Source: Atriophallophorus winterbourni
Lineage: Eukaryota; Platyhelminthes; Trematoda; Plagiorchiida; Microphallidae
NCBI GenBank assembly: GCA_013407085.1
Contig: JACCGJ010010179.1
Span: forward strand, 1 to 64,000
DNA: 64,000 bases
Direction: 5' to 3'
This document shows, in pieces, positions 44,853 through 57,099 of this stretch. The translations under genes were made by a program, and so were the position numbers. Position 1 is the stretch's first letter. Each line of letters starts with the position of its first letter. The notes beneath the pieces were generated by a model. The model was not told the origin of the DNA and searched no databases. It saw only the letters and a list, made by a program, of their open reading frames with translations.

Positions 44853-45689
44853 CCGTATTGACCCAGTTCACAATTTTGCCAATTCTCGGAAGAGGTCTGA
44901 ACACTTAACCTGACCACGAATCTTATGATTTCGTTGTGGTTGAAGTAGAAAAGCGGACATCTGGATTTTAAGTATTATTTTTATGAATTACCGATTTCAA
45001 TTATCTACACCTTGAGTATACTCCACGTACATTCTTGGTTTTCGCAGATTTTCGTGGAGTTTGTATGGATGAATAGTTGATAAGGGTATATTATAGCTTT
45101 TAGAATGTCTAAAATAGCTTCGCACTAATACATGAATAATTTGTTGATAAGCTTCTGCGTGTTGATCGAAATAATACCGTTTGGTTCTATTTAAATCACA
45201 GAAAAAAGACCACTTCAGATATGAGCATGATCATCTACGCTACACTAAAGTTTGTATTTCTAAACTAAATTTTGATTATTTGGTACTGTCGATATCTAAT
45301 TCATTCAACACACATTTACTTGTTTCAATTGCGTGCATATGTCATATATAGCAAGATATAGGTTATACGTATATATTTGACTGCTCGAACCTAACACATG
45401 ATACGACTTAATTCAGAACTTTGGTGCATTGCTAAAATATTTCTCACATGAACGAAAACAACAGCTCTGTAGACATGATGTAAAACATCGTTTCGCAAAT
45501 ATATGCCACAATACATCCGAATTTTGTGATCGGAATTTCAACCTAGGATTCATAAGGCCATCCCTTCTCTATATCGTAACAATAAAAGTGGCAGATATAG
45601 TAGTGATTGGCGAAGACAACACATCGGACACAACCTTTATTACATCCATTGAATCGCACAAACTGCTACAGATTATCGGCTCACTTCCG

Positions 45690-45850
45690 GTTCATTATTG
45701 CAACATCTCAGATGTGGCAGCTGGCCAACATCTGACATACTATCAGTGATTTTCGGGTCATTGATCAAGCATGAACCACTTCAGCCATGTATCGATACAT
45801 CCCCGAGTTCACACTGTCCAACGCTAATCAAGCTCACCCAGGAATCCAAA
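45690..45850 (+). repeat. Dispersed repeat D, copy 2
   Basis: Patchy match to the minus strand of 13980-14170: cagctggcc, gtatcgat, ccccgag, and ctgtccaacgctaatca followed by caccca. Confidence 0.5.
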
Positions 45851-47216
45851 AACGCAAGTGAAAGACAATCGGTCAAATGCCTTGATGAAGCATATGATAA
45901 AGAACAAAACACATGCATTCATAGACAAATAACCTAAGAACAAAACTGACGTGAAACATGTTATCCATGTTGTCACTCATTTGTAAATCGATTTCATGTC
46001 AACCGGTCCCTTCAAGCCCTCAACATGTTAAGCTTCTCTGACCGACCTAGAATTGTATATCGTTCGATAGCGGCTGGGTTTGCTCATCTCCTCATGTTTC
46101 CTAGGATGTTTTTGTTCTAACCGTTCTCATACTATAGTTACGAAACCCATATTATTACTGGGTTGCGATTATCGTCGTCGGGAAGGTTTGGCACTTTCAG
46201 CTCTTGTGTTGAGATAGAAGGTGGTGTTCCGCACATCAGCAAAGCCCGTGATTCGCGCTCATTGTACCTACACATTACACTTTCCCATTGAATAAGGCTC
46301 ATGATCTAAGCCATATGCTAACAAGCCTTATATGATAGTGGACGCCGATACGGTGAATAGATTATAAACATATTTCTATCTACAAGCACTGTTACATTGT
46401 ATTGTTGCAGAGAACCGCTGTCTTTCAAGAGAGAATTCAATGGTGTTTACGGATAAATTTTCAAACGGTTATTGAATATCGCACTTCGTTGCTACTCCCA
46501 AACTGTTCACAAATGGTTGGCTACTATTGTGAGAATACTCAAAACTGAGACGGAGATATATTTTTTAAAATCTATGTTCCCAAGTTAAGTCATTTGATCT
46601 TTTTATTTCGCTCATTCTATTTGTTCTGTGAATAGAGAATTCCGGTTGTGTCAACAAGTGCCTGTTTGCTATCGTAGCCAGCCGAAAGCTAGTTGCTTGA
46701 GGAAATTTGCTTCAAATAAACAAATTTGAAGAAGAGATTGTAAATTGATTCATTTCTTCGAAATAATAATCTTTTGGCAGTTATAACACTCATGAAATCA
46801 CGTGAAGTCATCAGCCAAACACATAAATTTTAAGTCAACACATCAATTTGTTTTTCTTAGTCAATTGTTGAATTGTCATGACAGATAGCAGATTTTATCC
46901 GAATGACAAATTTTGAGATTCTATTCCAATTGTCCAGATAACGCTGATCTCGTCTTTTGTTGTGGACATCTCTATTGATTTTGGTTCAGACGTTGACTGC
47001 TGTTGACTTTATCTAAACAAGAAAAAACCAGACGATTTTCTGGATTGATTTCTCTAATACTAAATTGTTTAAACGCCTGAGAAGTTGAAATTTTAATTAA
47101 TTTTGTTTTAAATTGAATCATGCATAAAATAACACGCACTTTCAGGTATTTTGTAACCTTTGCCTAATTTTTATCAACTATTAAAAGAAATACAGAGCTT
47201 TTAAAATACTGAATCA

Positions 47217-47457
47217 TTAACCCTTTACTGCCCTCAGTACCGAATTCGGTACGCTAATTAAAAGTTGTATCAATAAACAGCGATCGGTTCAAATCGTTTC
47301 TTTTGTGTTTTTACTTGTTTAATACAAGTCTAGTACCAGTTTTATACACAAATACAGCAGTCGTCCGGCTTATAACGCCAGTGTGCGTTGAGAGTTTGCG
47401 GGAGATGGACGTGTAGCGCATTCAGCCTAGAAATTAAATTGGGCAGTTAAAGGTTAA
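47217..47457 (+). mobile_element. piggyBac-like MITE, copy 1 (233 bp with TTAA duplication)
   Basis: The element (47221-47453) is flanked on both sides by TTAA (47217-47220 and 47454-47457). It starts ccctttactgccc and ends gggcagttaaagg, so the two ends are 13-bp imperfect inverted repeats starting with CCC. TTAA target duplication with CCC...GGG ends is the mark of the piggyBac superfamily. A perfect 16-bp palindrome (47237-47252) lies just inside the left end. It has no coding capacity. A second copy of exactly the same length is at 59630-59862. Confidence 0.85.
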
Positions 47458-48290
47458 ACCACTCATGAATCAGATTGGTTAAATCGAATTATTCAATTAC
47501 AGATAAACAAAATACCCAGGCAAATGAGGTTTAATAAATGGCTTGACTAGAATATAGCATTTTTAAGCACATCAATCAGCTGCCCTCCCCATGTCAACCC
47601 AATTATTGATACGCACTCCAAGCCCATGCGATTAACCTCCTGTACACGAGAATAACAATTCAGTGGCCGCAAATTTCAAGATTTGTTAGCCAATTCTTCG
47701 TTGTGTCAAATCCTATGGATCCTGCTTATAGGATCCTCTCCTGATGACTGAAAACTGAACAAGTGTTCGATGAAAGACAATGCGAATATGAATGTTTTTG
47801 TATAGTAGAGAAATATACGTGTACTTTTGCCATTCGGCACAGAAACGTCTTCAGGATGAGGAGACTGTCAGCACATGGAACAGAAATAAGTAGCATTCCA
47901 CTTACCACTGATCATACCGCTAGGCACCTTGACCTAAGTCTCGAGTCAACGATTCGAGTAGTTGTAATCATGATGAGTTGTTCATTTTCCTTATCACAAG
48001 GTCCATTCTCTTTAATAGCACCCAAGCAAAAGCGACCGAATTTAGTGGACGCGGTGGCTCAAGTTCTTAAATGTGAATTTCTAAAGTGCTCAACTTAGAA
48101 TATTTCACATAACTCTAGATTAAATATTGAGCCTCCAGTAAATGTCTGTTTGCGCCATTGTATGAAGATTTTCATTCTGTCCATATTGTTCACTGCTATC
48201 GTAATTTAAGTGATTTGTTTTGTAAAATATTATATATTGCTTAGACAGCGAAGGTGAAAACATCAGAATTAGTTAAAAATTCTCCATGAG

Positions 48291-48360
48291 TGTGAGCTAA
48301 TGGGATTGAACAGGTTGGTCATACCAACCTTATCCAACAGTGGCATACAAGCGCAACTTG
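48291..48360 (+). repeat. Family-B repeat fragment without the ribozyme
   Basis: Contains gattgaacaggttggtcat, accaaccttatccaacagtg and gcatacaagcgcaactt, as in the tandem units at 21.3 kb. The hammerhead end is missing. Confidence 0.65.
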
Positions 48361-49093
48361 ATTAGTTAAAAATTAGTTTGGTAAATGGTTGCTCAGATAT
48401 GTAAAGTCAAATCATAAAAGCTCTCAAGTTTGAAAATAATTATTTTACTTCGTTTCTATCGCACATACATACTACGGACGGTTACGTACTGATTGCACTG
48501 AGCACGTATTAGTAGTACAATCAGGATCCGCGTATTTTGAAATGACTGCGAATCAATCTAAGTTTATTGACCTCTCATAGAGATTTTCTTGGTTACATTT
48601 ATGTGATGTTTTGTACAATCACTTTTCAACAATTCCCGTTTTTACTTTGATCCAAGTGAATGGTAGTTGTATACTAGTATACATTTCCTTTGTCTCATAT
48701 CTGATTCAAGAAATTAATAAAAGAGAGGTCAATGTTTTGATCGCGATTGTCATTACAGCTGATGAGCATGTTACTTAATTAATACTAACTAAACATTATT
48801 TATTTTCGGTCATCAATTTATCACAAGTTACGATATGCAGAAGTTTATGCATCGAAGTGTTGAAAATTAACTTCACATTCAGGTCAATAAAAATCGGTTT
48901 TCGTTTTTCTAATTCAATTTTCTCATGTGAGTGATTAATAGGCAAACATCCGATTTTCAGTGCATAAATTTTGAACCTTATATAGTTTCTAGATTGTGGG
49001 CTATCAAACATTTCGATTAAGTTTGTGCAAAAATCATTCTCATTCCAAAGCAGAAAACCTAGATATTAATTTCTTTCTAATGTTCTCTAACAG

Positions 49094-50096
49094 ATTGGGC
49101 AAGTCTTGGCGGTTGATAAAGACGTCGAATCGAAGCATAATTCTGTTCGTTATTCGATTCGCCCGAACCTGAGTTCCACAGGACATCAAGCAATGTTTTA
49201 CGTAGCCATAAACTCGGACGGAATGCTTTTCACGCAAAATTCCAAACTGGACAGAGAACAAATTTCTGCATTGAACTTCGAAGTAGTAGCCACTGATAAT
49301 GGTATTCCGGCACTTTCTTCGTCTGCAAGTGTCATCATAAGAATATTGGATGTAAATGACAATAGTCCCACTTGGCTGTTCCCGAAAAAATTTGGTCCCC
49401 AAACCACAGTCAATGTGTCAATACTGACAACAATCGGGTCCAAAATCGCTCAGTTGAAAGCAGTTGATGCGGACGAAGGAATGAATGGCGAAATTGTCTA
49501 TTCCATTCTACATGGGAATGAACACGGTATTGTTGAACTTGATCAAGTCAGTGGAGCCTTGTATCTAGCTAAACCTCTGTACGAATTGCCGATGAACCTC
49601 AGCGGTACTGGATCTGCAACCCCCGTCACTGCACCTGAAGTTTATCTCATGAAATTATTACTACAAGCTGCTGACCGTGGGACTCCTTCGCTTACAAACA
49701 CAACTGTGTTGCATATAGCTTTGATTCTGCGTATGGAACAAAGAAATGTTGAAGAATCCATCGTTTCGGAATCAAGTAATTCACACGGAGGTTCCATAGG
49801 CAAGAATGATGAATATGCATATCTTGAGGCGAATCGCTCACGCGTTGAACATGACCTTACAATTATGATCGTATTGATCGTGCTGACTTGCTTGATCTCA
49901 TCGGTCTTGATTATGGCTATATGTTTGGTGCGATGTAAGCTCTTCGGTGCAAGAAGAAGGAACGCTGCCAGGTCCGGAAGAAGATCCCCAGAACAGCTTA
50001 ATGTTAACAAACAAGATGTACAATGCATTCACTCTGGCAACATGCTTAACGATTTGAACAAAGTTGATCCAGTATACAACAGCAGCACATTGAAAG
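49094..50096 (+). CDS. Protocadherin, coding exon 2 (cadherin repeats 6-7, transmembrane helix)
   Basis: The exon follows ctctaacag and opens in phase 0 with IGQVLAVDKD, the classic start of a cadherin A-strand/calcium segment (completing EC6). EC6 carries KLDREQIS and ends DVNDNSPTW. EC7 has VDADEGMNG and AADRGTPSL, but no D-x-N-D-N before the membrane, as expected for a membrane-proximal repeat. The transmembrane helix is encoded at 49856-49927 (LTIMIVLIVL through AICL), followed by a basic stop-transfer with RCKLFGARRR. The exon ends in phase 1 at G before GTGAGC (50097). N-glycosylation sequons such as N-L-S and N-T-T are present in EC7. Confidence 0.9.
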
Positions 50097-50099
50097 GTG

Positions 50100-53000
50100 A
50101 GCAAATAAAAATCATATTATAGTCCAAATGTTAGGACTAAATATCCGGATTCACATTTCGCAAATGACATGATTTTGAATGTCTAGCCGATGGCATTGTT
50201 GGGTTTCAGCATTTTTTGGGTGTCGAACATCGATTATATATTCCATAGAGCAGACTAAACTGAATAACGCTCCCCCGCAACGTGAAGAATGATTATTTAT
50301 TCATAGATTTATTCATAGATGATATGCAGGTAAAAAGCTATGCTTTTCAAGACCCACAAAAATGTACATCGGGCCGGATGGTACAAAATATCAAAATATT
50401 ATTAGATTATTGCTAGATTTTTGCTAGATTTTTATATAAATTACAAAATGTCACAAACTTTAGAATCTGGACTAACATTTCACTGGAATTTTTAATCCGA
50501 GTACTACACGGGCCGACTGGACCACAACTTCACTCAAGTGCTTAAACACTCCCTATTAATTCGTCCAGTTAAACTAATTAATTAACAACTTGACAAGAGT
50601 TCCTCGTCCTGTCTCGCTCAAATGCTCACCCCCAAGTTCGTCTAGCATCCGTCGATTGGGAAAATTCTGTTTTCCTGTTTCTCCGATTGATTGACATTGC
50701 AAAATTTACACACAACGCGCTGCCGTGATGGATTGTGGCTAAATTTTCTTGCGTTGTAAAATAAAACCAGCAGAATCTGAATGTGAGATTGTTTGTGTGA
50801 GAACGAGCTTTCAGGTTCGAGCACTGATAAGAACAGGGTAGACGCCAATTATGTGCACCGGGTTTCGGCTGTCCATTTTAGCTTGCAGTGATGTGCATGA
50901 CAGGGTTAAAGAGACAACATCTTTGATGTTTGAATTGGGGTAGTCATTTAGCCAATGCAATCAATAATTGGACATTTGATAGCTCGTTGAGGCTTACAAA
51001 AATGAAGCGACGTCTGTTGATCGGAAATAGTGTTCAGGACTAGCAGTTAATGATTTTTATACAAGGATAGACAAGTAATAAACAAGTTCGAGTGAAAACA
51101 GAATTTATACGGCAAACTGCGGTGTTTCAGTTGCAGGATCACTATGAATTTTGGTCCGGAGGAGTGAGACAAATATTATGTAGGCCAGAACAACTTCTCT
51201 CTAGTTTGAGGATACTGCATGATAATCTGCCAGCGATTCAACACATATAAACAAATCTGAAGAAAATAAAAAATGCCTGATAATACTATTTAGAACCAGT
51301 TATATTGATAGCCGTTTTATGTTTCTCGCGATATCACGTTTCTTGAATTGGAAATTGACAATAAATGGCAGATAATATCGGAAAGTGTTTTAATAAAACA
51401 AGCAGTGTACCTGAAGTTTCAGAAACTTAAGCGATATTTCGATTTCACGACACATAATGAAATTGCGTTTCTAAAATCTTCTATTTATAGTTCATACGAG
51501 CGTCAGTGATTCCTGTCAGTTTAAGACAAATACCCCCTCGCAATATATACTCCTTCATCAATTCACATTCCATCTTGTTACTTTACTCATACTACTAAGT
51601 AACTATCCTCTGCTAACCTAGGATTAACATTTGAGAGACACTATATAATATAAAATAGCTTGTATACAACAACGATATGACAATTTTAATTACTTACATA
51701 TGCGTTGCGTTAACCAGATTGTTGGGCCAGGATTATCAATTGATCACTTGAAAGCTAAACCTTCGTTTGGACTTGCTTTACTGTTTCAAGTCCCATGGAT
51801 CCCATGGATTGTACTTCATCTACAGTGTAAAGAGCATGAAACCAGCACATAGATGCGTGCAGATTCAAATATTTTGTTCACACATAAACCTGAATTTATT
51901 TAGCAAGGCTATTTTTCAAGTTTATTTTAACTGTCTTTGCCTATTGGAAGCCACATTGCACGACTTTGTAAATGTGTGTTATTTATCCTGTCTTGCACGG
52001 ATTCTTTGAACCAAAATGTGAATTAAAAACGCACATAAACGGTGTACAATGAAAACCATGTTTATGACACCGAACTCGCCGTTTTATTCTTACCGCACAC
52101 GATGCTCCTGGACTACAGCTAATCCGATGCAGTATGCAAGAAACATCTGTCGTTGCCACCATCTGGGTTTGTTTAAATGTTCCCTAAATAAACGATCAGA
52201 AATTATTCCCAAGGTCATGCAAATCGATATTACTGCCACGACAGAACATCGGTTACCGGTATATAGTACAACGTACAATACTTAAATGTAGCTAGTGTGC
52301 CTAGGCCAAAATAATTTCCTTTGATGTTCATCGCGTTCAGTTTAATTACGATGAAGCGACGAGATGTACTATCCTTGGAGGTCTGAAATTATCGTCTGAA
52401 TTTTGTCAAGGAACACCAATTTTGGGTGGGCGACTGGTACTCATCGATTTTTAAACTAAATTTAATGAAGAAAATTCCTTGAAATATTGTATCAATAATA
52501 AATACACTTGTCTTGTGACATAGATAAGTAAAATAGAAAAATACAACGCTTACAGTTGATAAAATGGATAAGAATTCAATGATTACTATCGCTTTTCATA
52601 GGAATAAACGAATTATGTACTGTCTAACATCTTGTTTTTTTCAAATTTTTCACTCGGGAAGGTTCAGACATGCCTCAATCTTCCAAGCAAAGTGCTTGGT
52701 GTGTTGTTGCAAATAGCACCAGAACAAATACCACATAGGTAATTCGTTTGTCAGTCCATCAGGATATTACATGTTCAAGCTTGTTCATACACACGTTCTA
52801 ACCGAACTGTCCACCAAGCTTGAAACCCTCTCTCACTACGTCAGCTGATATTGAGCACATTTTAACCTTCCGACACTCTAGGGGAGAGTTCTGTAGTGAA
52901 TTGTACAGTCTTGTGTTTTGTATAATCTTATTTTGTCAACTTAGACATCATCGTTTCAATTCGATTACCGATAGCGCCACATTGATCTATTATTTCATCG

Positions 53001-53698
53001 ATTTTCTGTTCGTTAACTCAGTTAACATTATTCATCTGTTAAATACCATTTGTACATAGTCAACACACACAATAATGACAACATACTTCTGTCCACGCGC
53101 AGTCTTCGTTCTTCTGTGGTTGTTTCGGACTCAGTGTTGTACGTGAATATAACACGAACTCACGCAGCCTAACGATTCATTCCTCAATATCCACTACAAT
53201 AGAATAATGATGTGTATGTTTTCATTGCATGGAATTAGGAATGTGCTGTTGATTATGTGAGCTTGGTTTGACTACAATGTCATGTAGTGAATCTGATCTT
53301 ACTAATTCAGACATGGAATAAATTCATAATCTTAAAGTATACCAGACTATTTATTGTGATATGCTTTTATTTCGACTTGGCGAATATGACGCGCGAAATC
53401 GATAAAAAATTCGGTTTAACGTCGTGATTCACTATTCCTAGAATAACTGCTTATATGTGTAACTAGATAGATTTTATCACTTGAATTTATTAAAATGAAA
53501 ATGAGCATTAATGCACTGAAATCTTATGGTCCGCATTGACATCCTAATCTAAGTACTTCCGAAAGCAAGTATTAAGTTCAATTTTCATTTCATGCACAAT
53601 TTTCAGGGTTCATATTTTTAATTGCTAAATGTTATCAGCATATTTACCAAGATTCAAGTGATTTATCCGTAAATCATACGTCTTTTTTCGTTTCTCAG
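50100..53698. other. Protocadherin intron 2 (3.6 kb), nothing recognised
   Basis: From GTGAGC at 50097 to gtttctcag before 53699. No exon, RNA or clear repeat was recognised. Confidence 0.6.
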
Positions 53699-54225
53699 GT
53701 GTAATTCCCGAAGGATCAAGTCACTCTGAGTTCACGTCTAGCTCATCCAACAACAATAACAACAATAGCAGCGGTGAAAACCAGCAATTGGCCGACGGCT
53801 ATTTCACCATTCATCCGTGTTCTATTCCTAGTTCCAGGAAATGTACCCATCTACATTACAGTCCAGTTCGGTTAATGAACGCCAATGATTTTCATTCCTG
53901 TGATCAATCCACAACGTACATGAAACGGGACAGGCACGATGGCAAGCACCCAGAGGCAAATTATCAATCGTTGAGTTGTGATCGCTCGTGTTGGATGACT
54001 TTGGATCATCATTGTGAAGGAACTGAACCAATCGGTCGCCCCACCGTTGAACATCCTCTACATTCGACAAACACCAGTGAACAAAAATTGATGAACAACC
54101 AACAACGAAATGTTTATCAGATATGTGATGAATTCTCGTTATTAGCTTTAAACAAACACGTGGATCCTGACAAAATCAACACTATATCTGATAATGTAAC
54201 GGCCAAAAATACGATAAACATTTGA
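53699..54225 (+). CDS. Protocadherin, terminal coding exon (cytoplasmic tail)
   Basis: The exon opens after tttctcag. Its first two bases complete the glycine codon split by intron 2, and the frame then reads VIPEGSSHSEFTSSSSN, a run of six asparagines, and a histidine- and serine-rich tail ending NTINI and TGA at 54223-54225. The roughly 175-residue segment has no motif that I recognise as CM1, CM2 or a catenin-binding site. It is hydrophilic and Asn/Ser/His-rich, as expected for a diverged protocadherin cytoplasmic domain. Confidence 0.85.
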
Positions 54226-54585
54226 GACACCAAGGATTGATGGTGCAAGCATTTTCGATTGGGTAACTTAAAGCAATCCAAGCATTCCATAATATTTCAA
54301 GTTTGACTGTTGTACATTGATTGTGAATACTAGATCATATCATACTATGTTTTATCATTTTTGACTAATTGTAATCCACATGTGGGGAGATTCGAACAAA
54401 GCTAGCGTTATGTCAATGATGATAAATCGATTTATTTAGTTATTCCAGCTTATGTAAAATATAGGTGACAATTCCGCGAGGGTGGTTTTCATTAATAATA
54501 TGTGTGAGTAATGGAGGAAGGTGAATGCTGTGGTGGTGTGACCATAATGAATGACTGCTGATTACTGCGCATACATACGTTTTGC

Positions 54586-54591
54586 AATAAA
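54586..54591 (+). terminator. Polyadenylation signal of the protocadherin gene
   Basis: AATAAA 361 bases after the stop codon, followed by T-rich sequence. It is the first canonical hexamer recognised downstream. Confidence 0.6.
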
Positions 54592-55544
54592 CACACAAAT
54601 TGTCAAACGTCCACATGCTCTTGATAATCCTGCCAGAAGATAAGAAAAATTGCGCAAAAATACTTTATCACTCAATGATTTCCCGGTCAATTAGAGGTTA
54701 AGTTAAGTAAATTGTTATAAACGCGAGTTCACACATCACTCAGATTATCCTGAAATAATTTACTAACTAGAACAACTAAAAAGAGATTTCCCTTGCTCCT
54801 CAATGCTGGACTAAATAAAATTTAAAGGAGAATGCATGTGGTAAATTAGAAGGTGGATAGTTTGAAATGTTCGCGGAATGCATATTTTAACACTTAAAAG
54901 CTGATAAATTTGGTGACAAGCAAATATTATTACTGTTAAATGGGCACTGCTTATCCCTGCTTTCAATAGTTGGAAACATTACAAGAGATATGATTTAAGT
55001 ATTGCCCGTGCCTATGACGTTCTCCATTTTTCGGGTTACAAATTAAATCATGGGCACAAGAAGAATTAAGGCTACTAATTAACATGAAAATGTTTTAGTT
55101 GAATAAATTTGAGACCGATCGGGAATCCATAGTCATTAATAGAATGTTTGTAATACATTGGTTAGAACAGATCTTTTGATTAAAGTGTTTCTCGATTGCG
55201 AGATTTGAATAAGCCGTGAAATTATCCGTTCCGGAGGTGAACCCATAGTAAACCACAAAGATAAATTTTACCATCGAACTAAAATTTAATTTCATTGTGC
55301 ATCGAGATTAAATGTTTAATATTTTTAGTTGAAAAGGCGATTAGCTTCACAATAATCATAAGGTTGAAATAAATTTAGAACAAATATATACGTATACATA
55401 TAATTAATTGGTCCTCATGATTGGGGTAATGTAAGAGTAAAACGTAATCGCATGTTCGGGCAATATAAAGATTAGTCCACAGAGAATTGTCATGTTTCTA
55501 TATAAATGAAATAAGAATGGTGGGTCAGAAATCCACGTTCGCAC

Positions 55545-55715
55545 ACACGACCCGTTTTGTACTGTTTGTGCTCATTGGGTTGGGCAGTACGATCAGCATT
55601 CGCATGCCCTGAAACAATACAGAAATGGTGAACAGATTGTAAACGTGTAAGCCACTGTTTAATAAGACAACCACAACTAACCTGTTCAATCATGTGTCCG
55701 TGTCTAATTGGATTG
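55545..55715 (-). repeat. Family-B repeat, decayed copy including ribozyme remnant
   Basis: The minus strand has acacatgattgaacaggtt, aaacagtgg, gcatgcgaatgctgatc, and then ccaATGAGcacaaacagtac, AAAAC and gggTCGTG. These are the family-B unit and a hammerhead remnant with the first core bases and GAAAC both changed. Confidence 0.6.
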
Positions 55716-56239
55716 GGCTGAATCCTTGAGCTTAAATGGAATATATTATCTGCATGCGTTCACATCACACACGAAAATCCAGTCTTCAGGAAGGTTATTC
55801 CATACAAAGCAAACACAAACTGAATAAAAATAATTGCGGCTATTCTGATTGGATTGCTGAGTATCTTGGTAGCAACTGTGACCTAGAAAATTACTGGCAG
55901 TTCGAAGTCGGAATAACTCATCCTGGAGGTTGGAAACCGTATTGCGGACTCTGTTTATCGAGTTAAAATGGCATCATAGTCCGTTACCGGGTGTATATGC
56001 GGTTTCATCATGGTAGGATGCAATTCCGGGGTAAACTTCTAAAGATGTGCCGTTGCATTCCTAGCAGACGAAAGCGCAATTTAAACAGCTTCGTGTTGTG
56101 AACCATTTATCAAATTGCCGTAAATACAGGCCTATGGGAACTTTACTACAGTTGTATAACCCAGGTTTGCATTTTTAAAGTTCAGCTGGTAAGTAAAGGC
56201 CTAGGACGTTTGCATATTAAGCGATAGTTTGTCTGCCGA

Positions 56240-57060
56240 TGACAAGTCGCACAATACATACAAGTCGTTCTATCGCGCAAATCAAAAATCGGTGCTGCTG
56301 AGTCATCTCCATATTTTCATGTCATTAGCAAACATCAAAACCTGATAGTCAGCAAGTATTTGTAGATCGTTTAAGTAGATGAAGATAAGTATTTGTCCAA
56401 GCACCGATCCTCGAGGAACAAGGCTAGGTGTATCCATTTGCTTTGACAATAGATATTTCATATGAACTTTAATGCATCGATTGCTGGAGTTGTTTTGTAT
56501 ACTTTTATGCAGTTTCCTTTAACGCCATGTTTCTTTAAATTGTTCATGTGTAAATTATGATCGGCTCTGTCAGAAGCTGTAGTTATGTTTAGATAATGTA
56601 CATGGGACAGTAGCCTGCATCTACAACACTCGTTCAACCGTTCAAGTTGGCTAGCAAATTAGTTAAGTAAGAACTATTTTCACGAAGTTCGTGCTATTCG
56701 CCGGCAAAATGTTCGTTTTTTCCAGTTGTTTAACCATTTTCAATTTATGATGCTTTGGAAAAGGTTGGACACTTATGAGTGCATTATCAAATGCATTTCT
56801 TATCACCTGGTATCAATTCCGCGTTAAAAAATGTTTAAACACACAACACATAGGTTCAAACAATAATCCATAACAATATTTGAGCAGCATCTGAGTTATA
56901 GCGTCTGGTCATCGTGATTTACTGATGTTTAATTTGCGTAAGTGTTGCTTTACCACAACCAGAGTACTCAACATGGTGCTCAAATTCAGGTTTTCAGAAA
57001 GATTTGTGGATGGGTCCGGTGGACGTGGGTGAAAATACTCCGTCATTAAAGTCTGGTGAT
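56240..57060 (-). mobile_element. CR1-type LINE, decayed reverse-transcriptase domain
   Basis: On the minus strand several frames give a collinear RT. LRKLNINKSR then PDAITQMLLK is near 56960-56900. HELRENSSYLTNLLANLNG is near 56690-56630 (block Q-H-G-F-R-x-x-R-S-C-L-T-N-L-L). A DRADHNLHMNNLKKHGV-like block is near 56570-56520. PRGSVLGQILIFIYLNDL is near 56430-56375 (canonical P-Q-G-S-V-L-G-P-x-L-F). FANDMKIWR is near 56345-56320, the catalytic F-A-D-D with its first aspartate changed to asparagine. Stops and frameshifts throughout show a dead copy. Confidence 0.8.
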
Positions 57061-57099
57061 CGGTCAGCGTTCTGTTGAGACAACTCGGAGTAACCGGAC

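Larger units (their letters stand above)
41340..49093. other. Protocadherin intron 1 (7.7 kb), repeat-bearing
   Basis: The intron runs from GTAAGT at 41346 to the acceptor ctaacag before 49094. It contains a family-B hammerhead copy (41.6 kb), a family-C hammerhead copy (43.6 kb), repeat D (45.7 kb), a piggyBac-like MITE (47.2 kb) and a family-B fragment (48.3 kb). No additional exon was recognised. Confidence 0.7.

Noticed and set aside
47742..47765. CTGATGA followed by a short A-rich stretch, resembling a hammerhead core
   Set aside because: No GAAAC at the right distance and no helix II pairing; one matching 7-mer is expected by chance.
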